DNA of 5,493 nucleotides from CAZKEW01 sp964580435 (GTDB taxonomy: Bacteria; Acidobacteriota; Aminicenantia; Aminicenantales; UBA8522), in contig CAZOKP010000126.1 of assembly GCA_964580435.1 (NCBI GenBank), forward strand, positions 1 to 5,493. Direction: 5' to 3'. Positions 1 to 4,699 of this stretch are shown here, one piece after another. The notes below the pieces were generated by a model that saw nothing but the letters and a program-made list of their open reading frames with translations, was not told the origin of the DNA and ran no database searches. The translations under genes and the position numbers were made by a program. Every line of letters begins with the position of its first letter. The first letter of the stretch is position 1.

Positions 1-245
1 GAGGGATGATGTGGTGAGAAGTCCGTATGAGCGAGGAGCGAATCGAGCAAGATTTTTGATTTGCGCAGGCAAATCAGGGGGTTCCAAGGGGGAAGGCCCC
101 TTTGGTCGCAGAGCGAAGCTCGAGAAGGGGAGGCAGGGAGCGAAGCGAGCGTTGGAAGGGGGAACGCGGAGCGTTCTCCCTCCAAGAAGCCGATGTGGGA
201 AATCGCAGCGTGACTTCGAGCCACATCTCCCGAGCCTCGTCGGGG
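1..245 (+). repeat. Structured intergenic repeat, copy A (left edge may be cut by the window)
   Basis: Bases 1-34 match 2727-2760 with one mismatch, 29-55 match 2788-2814, and 197-245 match 2823-2871 with four mismatches, so this is one of two direct copies. The ends can pair: GATGTGG (8-14) with CCACATC (221-227), then a T15-G220 wobble, a two-base mismatch, GAAGTC (18-23) with GACTTC (212-217), and CG (24-25) with CG (209-210). Inside are local hairpins: GATTTGC/GCAAATC (58-64/69-75), CCAA-GGGG/CCCC-TTGG (84-91/97-105, one bulge), GAGC/GCTC (111-114/118-121), and a long one at 152-185 (TTGGA, GGGG, GAACG against CGTTC, TCCC, TCCAA). An 86-codon open frame crosses the element (11-271), but the shared right arm is read in another frame in copy B. 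I take the element to be non-coding. Its role is unknown; a mobile palindromic element or a structured RNA are both possible. Confidence 0.75.
152..185 (+). other. Long imperfect hairpin inside repeat copy A
   Basis: The arms are TTGGA (152-156), GGG (158-160), G161 and GAACG (162-166), pairing with CGTTC (172-176), T177, CCC (178-180) and TCCAA (181-185). The loop is CGGAG, with one bulged A157 and one G-T wobble. This gives about 14 pairs around a 5-base loop. No T-run follows, so it is not a classical intrinsic terminator. It lies in the part of copy A that has no counterpart in copy B, so it looks like an inserted module of the repeat. Confidence 0.6.
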
Positions 246-408
246 GGCCCCCCAGCCGCGCCACCCGTTAGGTGATGCCCTGATTATCGGTAGCCTTTTG
301 AAAACAGCTCATCCATGGATAACAACAATTTTCTAGCGGCAATTTTGGGTCCCGATAAACTTCAAGACAAAGAGGGCCGATCATGATAAAATCTCAACAC
401 TCCGCAAA

Positions 409-897
409 ATGTCGCTCTTAACCAAGTATCTCCGGGCCAAAAAATGCATGCGCTTGGCCATGGCTCAGGCCTCTAAAGGCGCAAGAAAAAATCATGGGGG
501 CCCCTTCGGAGCCGTTATCATCAGCGGCGCACGCGTTGTGGCCGAAGCTCATAACGAGGTCATCAAAACCAAAGACCCGACCGCTCATGCCGAAATCGTA
601 GCCATTCGGAAGGCGTCGACCAAGCTCAACAGGTTTGACCTTTCGGATTGCGAGCTGTACTCCACATGCGAGCCCTGTCCGATGTGCCTCGCCGCGATCT
701 ATTGGGCCAGGATTCCGAAGGTCTATTTCGGCTGCACGAGGAAGGATGCTGATAAGATCGGGTTCCGGGACAGGCTGCTTTATAACACAATCAGGAAAAG
801 GGCACCCCGCGGGCTGGAGATGATCAAGACCGAACGCAAGCAATGCCTCAAGCTGTTTGAAGAGTGGCGACAAAAGAAAGACAAGGTCATGTATTGA
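409..897 (+). CDS. guaD: Guanine deaminase (CDA-superfamily zinc deaminase)
   Basis: This 162-residue cytosolic enzyme most likely converts guanine to xanthine and ammonia in purine salvage or breakdown. Visible motifs are GGPFGAVI (30-37), the zinc/proton-shuttle motif HAE (H60, E62) and CEPCPMC (87-93; C90 and C93 are the other zinc ligands). The stretches DPTAHAE, AIYWAR (96-101) and GFRD (118-121) are typical of the bacterial GuaD type rather than TadA tRNA deaminases. D121 aligns with the aspartate reported as important in Bacillus subtilis GuaD, and the chain ends in Tyr as in that enzyme, whose domain-swapped tail completes the active site. Length fits the family (about 156). The ATG at 409 is the first after an in-frame stop at 334-336. 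No clear Shine-Dalgarno precedes it, and ATG 448 (M14) is an alternative. It converges with fhs, one base apart. Substrate is inferred from motifs. Confidence 0.88.
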   Translation: MSLLTKYLRAKKCMRLAMAQASKGARKNHGGPFGAVIISGARVVAEAHNEVIKTKDPTAHAEIVAIRKASTKLNRFDLSDCELYSTCEPCPMCLAAIYWARIPKVYFGCTRKDADKIGFRDRLLYNTIRKRAPRGLEMIKTERKQCLKLFEEWRQKKDKVMY

Positions 898-898
898 A

Positions 899-2572
899 TC
901 AAGAGAGCCCGAGGATTTCTCCGTCGTCCGTGACGTCGACCCTCTCAGCGGCTGGAGAGGTCGGCAGGCCAGGCATGGTCATAATGTCGCCGCAATAAAT
1001 CACGACAAACCCGGCCCCGGCGCTCAAGGAGACATCGGTCACGATCAAGGTGAATGCCGCCGGCCTTCCCAGGGCCTCTTCATCTGCGGAAAGAGAATAT
1101 TGTGTCTTGGCGATGCACACGGGGAGGTTTCCGAACCCGTCCGCTTCCATCTTGAGGAGTTTCCGCTTGATCTTTCCTTCCATAGCCACTTGGGCGGCGC
1201 CGTAGATTTTTGTGGCGACGGCTTCAATCTTATCCAGGATGGGAATGTCGAGCGGGTAGATGTAATTGAAGTTATTGTCATCCTCGGCCAGAGCTTTAAG
1301 AACTTCCCGGGTAAGTTCGATCCCGCCGCGTCCGCCCAGGGCATGGACGTCGCTCAGGGCGGCGCGCACTTTCTCGGCCCGGCAGAGCCCGAGGAACTTT
1401 TGAATTTCCCCGTCTTTATCCTCGGGGAACCTGTTCAAGGCGATAACAAAAGGAACGCCGAAAGCCCGGATGTTATCCATGTGCTTTTTCAGGTTCTCGA
1501 ACCCTTTTTCCAGGGCATCGGGGTTCTCGGCCTTGACCTCCTTCAATTTTACTCCCCCGTGGAGCTTCAGGGCCCGGAGAGTCGCGACGAGGACGCACGC
1601 GTCAGGCGGGGGAATGTGTCCGGCACGGACGACAATATCGAAAAATTTCTCCGCGCCGAGGTCGGAGGCAAAACCGGTTTCCGTAACCACATAGTCGGCC
1701 AGGCTGAGGCCCAGGCGCGTGGCGATTACGGAGTTTGTCCCGTGAGCGATGTTGGCAAAGGGTCCGCCGTGGATCAGGGCCGGCGTCCCTTCCAGGGTTT
1801 GGACAAGGTTCGGCTTGATTGCGTCCTTGAGCAGGGCGGCCATCGCTCCTTCGGCTTTGATCTGCCGGGCGAAGACAGGCTTGTTGTCGGGGGAATAGCC
1901 GATGACGATATCTCCGAGCTTCTGCTTGAGCTCTTTTAAATCGGCCGACAGGCAGAGAATAGCCATAACTTCAGAAGCAGCCGTAATATCAAACCCCGTT
2001 TCCCTGGCCATGCCGCGCAGGGGCCCGCCCAGGCCGACCACAACTTCGCGCAGGACGCGGTCATCCATGTCCATGACTCTCTTCCAGGTCACGGTCCGGC
2101 AGTCGAGGAGCCCGCACGCTCCGTCAAAATGCAGACGGTTGTCAACCATGGCAGCGAGCAAGTTGTGGGCCGCTGTTATGGCATGTATGTCTCCGGTGAA
2201 GTGCAGGTTGATGTCTTCCCGGGGAGCAACTTGAGCATATCCTCCTCCCGTGGCTCCGCCCTTCAGTCCAAAGACAGGACCCAGAGAGGGCTCTCGCAAT
2301 GTGGCGATCGCCTTTTTCTGAAGATGGCCAAAAGCGTCGGCAAGCCCGATAACGGTCGTTGTCTTTCCCTCGCCGGCGGGCGTCGGCGTCATGGCGGTAA
2401 CCATAATGAGCTTCCCCCGGATCGGCAGCTCTCTTATTTCCTGCGGCCAAACAATTTTAGCCTTATAGGACCCGTACTTTTCGAGATATCCGAGCGGGAT
2501 CCCGGCCCGGTCGGCGATCTCTTCGATAAGCTTTATTTTGAATTTTTTCGCGATTTCCCTGTCATCCGGCAT
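899..2572 (-). CDS. fhs: Formate--tetrahydrofolate ligase (10-formyl-THF synthetase)
   Basis: The enzyme makes 10-formyl-tetrahydrofolate from formate, THF and ATP. It feeds one-carbon units to purine and formyl-methionine synthesis, or works in acetogenic or purine-degrading pathways where those exist. The 557 residues equal the usual bacterial length (near 557-560), so the gene looks complete. Visible features are the nucleotide loop TPTPAGEGKTTT (62-73), the family signature GLKGGATGGGY (102-112), the block EGTPALIHGGPFANIAHGTN (261-280), TETGFASDLGAEKF (297-310), and the second signature VATLRALKLHGG (329-340). Near the C-terminus there is a MTMPGLP motif. The start is supported by GGAGGT (complement of 2577-2582) ending four bases before the ATG. 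It is downstream of radC on the same strand, but a 369-base gap with repeat copy B lies between, so co-transcription is doubtful. No folate-pathway gene adjoins it here. Confidence 0.97.
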   Translation of the reverse strand: MPDDREIAKKFKIKLIEEIADRAGIPLGYLEKYGSYKAKIVWPQEIRELPIRGKLIMVTAMTPTPAGEGKTTTVIGLADAFGHLQKKAIATLREPSLGPVFGLKGGATGGGYAQVAPREDINLHFTGDIHAITAAHNLLAAMVDNRLHFDGACGLLDCRTVTWKRVMDMDDRVLREVVVGLGGPLRGMARETGFDITAASEVMAILCLSADLKELKQKLGDIVIGYSPDNKPVFARQIKAEGAMAALLKDAIKPNLVQTLEGTPALIHGGPFANIAHGTNSVIATRLGLSLADYVVTETGFASDLGAEKFFDIVVRAGHIPPPDACVLVATLRALKLHGGVKLKEVKAENPDALEKGFENLKKHMDNIRAFGVPFVIALNRFPEDKDGEIQKFLGLCRAEKVRAALSDVHALGGRGGIELTREVLKALAEDDNNFNYIYPLDIPILDKIEAVATKIYGAAQVAMEGKIKRKLLKMEADGFGNLPVCIAKTQYSLSADEEALGRPAAFTLIVTDVSLSAGAGFVVIYCGDIMTMPGLPTSPAAERVDVTDDGEILGLS

Positions 2573-2726
2573 GGCTACCTCCGTCCTCTGAGTTTACCCG
2601 CAACCGCTCCTTATCTTCAACTCTTTTGTTTTTGCCCCAGCGAGGGGTGTCCCCGCAGAAAGCCATATGGGTGGCAAGCATCGAGGCGCGGGTAGCACGG
2701 TATTAGTCCCACCTGGGGGATGAGGG

Positions 2727-2871
2727 GAGGGATGATGTGGCGAGAAGTCCGTATGAGCGACGAGCGGGCACGGTTCCTCGAAGAGGAGAGCGAGGAGCGA
2801 ATCGAGCAAGATTTCCTCGCTGGGGAAATCACAGCGTGACTTCGAGCCACATATCCCGACCCTCGACGGGG
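2727..2871 (+). repeat. Structured intergenic repeat, copy B
   Basis: This is the second copy of the element at the left edge, in the same orientation. The outer stem is ATGTGG (2735-2740) with CCACAT (2847-2852), then C2741-G2846, a two-base mismatch, GAAGTC (2744-2749) with GACTTC (2838-2843), and CG (2750-2751) with CG (2835-2836). The pairs are the same as in copy A, except that C-G replaces the T-G wobble. The centre holds hairpin GATTTCC/GGAAATC (2810-2816/2824-2830). Compared with copy A, 33 extra bases lie between two GAGCGA motifs (2755-2760 and 2788-2793). They contain their own hairpin, TCCTC-GAA-GAGGA (2775-2787). Copy B lacks the roughly 140-base inner segment of copy A. It sits between the 3' end of radC and the 5' end of fhs. 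An 81-codon frame across it (2737-2982) runs into radC antisense and is not credible as a gene. Confidence 0.75.
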
Positions 2872-2895
2872 ACGCACCGTGACAGGCCCCACGAT

Positions 2896-2940
2896 GGGCT
2901 GGGAGCAAATTCGCGTGCCTTCGAGCCCACACCCCGAGCT
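2896..2940 (+). repeat. Degenerate third copy of the repeat's right arm
   Basis: Bases 2913-2940 resemble the right arm of copies A and B: GCGTGCCTTCGAGCC here against GCGTGACTTCGAGCC there, followed by CCCGAGC as in copy A. The preceding GGGAGCAAATTCGC also resembles GGGAAATCGCAGC. A local inverted repeat, TGGGCT (2895-2900) with AGCCCA (2924-2929), replaces the outer stem. It ends one base before the radC stop codon (complement of 2942-2944), so it may form part of that transcript's 3' end. Similarity is by eye and imperfect. Confidence 0.45.
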
Positions 2941-2941
2941 A

Positions 2942-3679
2942 TCAGCCGGACTGCTCGAAGAGGAATTCGAATTCCTCGATGAGGCCGTGGTCGGCAAAGC
3001 TGAAATAGCAGTTGTTGCCGATGATGATATGGTCCAAGACCTTGAGCTGCATCACTTTGGCGGCAAACACCAGATCCCTGGTGATTTCTTTATCACAAGG
3101 CGAAGGGTCCGGGTCGCCCGAGGGATGGTTGTGGACAAAGATCAGCGAAGAGGCGTCGAACTTCAGCGCATCCTTGATGATTTCTCTAGGATAAACGGCG
3201 CTCGAATCAACCGTCCCTTCGAACAGTGTTTTTTCTTCGAGGATCTGATTTTTCGCATCCAGGAATAATACCTTGAAGGTTTCCCTCTTCAAATCACGCA
3301 GGGCATGAAAAAGATAATCAAAAACCTCCCTGGAGGAGCGGCAATAGACCCTCTTCATCATCCTCTCCCGGAGAAAACGGCGCGAGACTTCCTGGACGAA
3401 CTTGAGGCCGAAGATATTGTGAGGGCCGATCCCCTCGATTTTCTGAAGTTCGTGCGCACTCGCCTCCAAGACCCCTCCGAGCGTCCTGAATTCTTTGATG
3501 GCCTCCCTAGCCTGTTCTTTGCAATCCCGGCGCGGGGTTCCCAGTGTTAAAAGCAGCTCAATGATTTCGTAATCGAGAAACCCGTCCAGGCCTCCCTTTA
3601 GGAATTTCTCCCGCAGTCGATGACGGTGGCCCTGAGGGCTCCTCTTTTTCCGGTCCCGCTCGGCAGGATGGTTTTCCAT
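2942..3679 (-). CDS. radC: RadC family protein (JAB/MPN metallo-domain)
   Basis: This 245-residue protein has the standard RadC layout. The N-terminal part includes HRHRLREKFLKGG (18-30) and a helix-hairpin-helix-like segment ELQKIEGIGPHNI (77-89). A C-terminal JAB/MPN domain (about 110-245) carries the JAMM-type motif HNHPSGDPDPSPCD (183-196), giving zinc ligands H183, H185 and D196. E154 in LFEGTVDSS is a plausible catalytic glutamate. Family members are usually 220-250 residues, so it is complete. Although often called a DNA repair protein, the name rests on an Escherichia coli allele later assigned to recG, and the true role is unsettled. Peptidase-like activity and links to natural transformation have been discussed. 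The ATG start (complement of 3677-3679) has no obvious Shine-Dalgarno. It diverges from the sigma-factor operon across a 442-base gap, and its stop abuts the degenerate repeat arm. Confidence 0.95.
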   Translation of the reverse strand: MENHPAERDRKKRSPQGHRHRLREKFLKGGLDGFLDYEIIELLLTLGTPRRDCKEQAREAIKEFRTLGGVLEASAHELQKIEGIGPHNIFGLKFVQEVSRRFLRERMMKRVYCRSSREVFDYLFHALRDLKRETFKVLFLDAKNQILEEKTLFEGTVDSSAVYPREIIKDALKFDASSLIFVHNHPSGDPDPSPCDKEITRDLVFAAKVMQLKVLDHIIIGNNCYFSFADHGLIEEFEFLFEQSG

Positions 3680-4121
3680 GGCGGCTATAAAAATGACGAA
3701 TGCCGGGCTGGAAATTTCGCAGAAGATAAACCTATAGGGCCAGGCCTTGATTCTTGACTTAGGGAAATTGGAGGTGGCTTTCAGCCCAAATTATTTGCGT
3801 TTCTTCCGGACAAGATTCCGGATTCGCTGACGCGGGGTCCTTTTCTGGCCTGGAATGCATCCACGTATCTTAAACTGCCGGCGACGGCTGTCAAAAAGAG
3901 AAAACAGATTTTTCAACCTGTAAAATATCTTTACGTCATTTTCTAAAGGCCCGGTCAAACGACCCAAACAAGCGTCTATCTTATTGAAACAAAACAGACT
4001 GAGGATAATCCTCTTGGCATACAAATTGCTCTTATAGAGGCAGGTAGGACACGGCAGGCTCAATGAAAAAGGAAGGCGGGAATAAATTCCGACTACGATT
4101 GTATATAAAACGGGAGCGAAA
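3680..4121. other. 442-base divergent intergenic region, no gene supported
   Basis: This gap must hold the promoters for radC (leftward) and the sigma-factor operon (rightward). By eye it is richer in A and T than the genes around it, especially 3960-4110. The only sizeable open frame is antisense (3791-4144, 117 codons). It would begin with TTG inside the sigma gene, lacks a ribosome binding site and resembles no family I know. Possible sigma-70-like boxes occur at TTGAAA (3984-3989) and GATAAT (4004-4009), but their 14-base spacing is too short for a confident call. A small dyad, TCCGG/CCGGA, lies near 3808-3825 without a T-run. I see no tRNA, riboswitch or terminator that I can support. 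Confidence 0.6.
4079..4116 (+). promoter_or_regulatory. Candidate control region of the sigma-factor operon (dyad, AT box, Shine-Dalgarno)
   Basis: Just upstream of the sigma gene are the inverted repeat GGAAT-AA-ATTCC (4079-4090), the AT-rich box GTATATAAAA (4101-4110), and GGGAG (4112-4116), a plausible Shine-Dalgarno five bases before the ATG at 4122. GGAAT followed 17 bases later by GTA loosely recalls ECF-type promoters (GGAAC, then GTC), which would fit autoregulation. However, transcription starting from that box would begin at or inside the Shine-Dalgarno, so either the box is not the -10 or the messenger has almost no leader. The ribosome binding site is better supported than the promoter. 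Confidence 0.3.
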
Positions 4122-4697
4122 ATGAGGCCTAATGGCAACGGCAATGATCAAGAGCTCATAGCGAAAGCTAAAGAGGGAAAAATGGAAGCTTTTGAAACTT
4201 TGGTCCGGAAATACCAGAGACCCATCTACCTTCTGTGCCACAGGATAACAGGGGCCCACCAGACGGCGGACGACCTTTCCCAGGAGACATTCATCAAAGC
4301 CTTTCTTGCGCTCCCCCATTTTATCGACGGCTATAACTTCTATTACTGGATCCGGAAGATCGCCCTCAACAACTGCTTTAACCATCTCAAGAAATGGAGA
4401 AGAGAAAGGCCCCTGGAAAGGGAAGAGAATGTGTCTCGGCATAATGTCCTGTCCTCTCCCGTCGACTCGCCTCCGGATGCTCTCCAACGGGACGATATGG
4501 AGCGCAAGTTCAAAGAGGCTTTCAAAATGTTGCCGCCCGACCAGAGGATGATTTTTGCTCTAAGGGCCTTTGAGGGCATGAACTACTCGGAGATATCGCG
4601 CACGCTCCGCATTCCCCGGGGGACGGTCATGTCTCGGCTGAATCGTGCCAGGAAAAAACTCAAAGCCCACATGGCCGATTACTTAAGGAGAAGCTGA
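4122..4697 (+). CDS. ECF-type RNA polymerase sigma factor (sigma-70 family)
   Basis: This 191-residue sigma factor, expected to direct RNA polymerase to a dedicated promoter set, has the two-domain ECF build. Region 2 spans about 10-95: DQELIAKAKEGKMEAFETLV at the start, the conserved DDLSQETFIKAF (50-61) and the YYWIRKIALNNCFNHLKK helix (74-91) that contacts the -10 element. A linker (95-125) lacks region 3. Region 4 spans about 127-185, with LPPDQRMIFALRAFEGMNYSEI (137-158) and helix-turn-helix IPRGTVMSRLNRARKKL (164-180), which binds the -35 element. Length is typical. GGGAG at 4112-4116 supports the ATG at 4122. Its stop codon overlaps the start of the next gene, which has an anti-sigma domain, so the two are almost surely one translationally coupled operon and a sigma/anti-sigma pair. 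Regulon and subgroup cannot be told from this sequence. Confidence 0.95.
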   Translation: MRPNGNGNDQELIAKAKEGKMEAFETLVRKYQRPIYLLCHRITGAHQTADDLSQETFIKAFLALPHFIDGYNFYYWIRKIALNNCFNHLKKWRRERPLEREENVSRHNVLSSPVDSPPDALQRDDMERKFKEAFKMLPPDQRMIFALRAFEGMNYSEISRTLRIPRGTVMSRLNRARKKLKAHMADYLRRS

Positions 4698-4699
4698 TG
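4685..4699 (+). promoter_or_regulatory. Ribosome binding site and stop/start overlap coupling sigma to anti-sigma
   Basis: AAGGAG (4685-4690) lies inside the last codons of the sigma gene, six bases before the ATG at 4697-4699. That ATG shares its A with the sigma factor's TGA stop (4695-4697). Such an overlap usually lets one ribosome pass from the first gene to the second, keeping sigma and anti-sigma output in step. It also fixes the start of the fusion gene. Confidence 0.85.

Noticed and set aside
11..271. An 86-codon open frame at the left edge
   Set aside because: It falls inside repeat copy A. The left part reads similarly in copy B, but the right arm is in a different frame there, so the protein is not conserved.
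298..325. TTGAAA (298-303) and TAACAA (320-325) as a guaD promoter
   Set aside because: Spacing of 16 is acceptable, but the -10 box matches only three of six consensus positions and lies 84 bases before the start codon; too weak to list.
938..962. Hairpin in the 3' coding part of fhs as an intrinsic terminator for guaD
   Set aside because: The stem is about 8 pairs with a bulge but no T-run follows, so it is mentioned only as a possible processing site.
857..1939. A 360-codon open frame on the + strand opposite fhs
   Set aside because: It lies antisense to a clear, full-length formate-THF ligase, overlaps the end of guaD and has no recognisable domain. It is a by-product of the codon use of fhs.
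2640..2656. GGGG-TGT-CCCC hairpin upstream of fhs as a terminator or riboswitch
   Set aside because: The stem is short, there is no T-run on the proper side for either strand, and no conserved riboswitch core is visible.
2737..2982. An 81-codon open frame across repeat copy B
   Set aside because: It follows the repeat and then runs into the radC 3' end on the opposite strand. Composition is Arg/Ser-rich as expected for translated repeat sequence.
3984..4009. TTGAAA and GATAAT as a promoter for the sigma-factor operon
   Set aside because: Each box matches well, but the 14-base spacer is shorter than sigma-70 promoters normally tolerate.
3791..4144. A 117-codon leftward open frame in the gap between radC and the sigma gene
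   Set aside because: It begins with TTG inside the sigma gene, has no ribosome binding site and matches no family I know.
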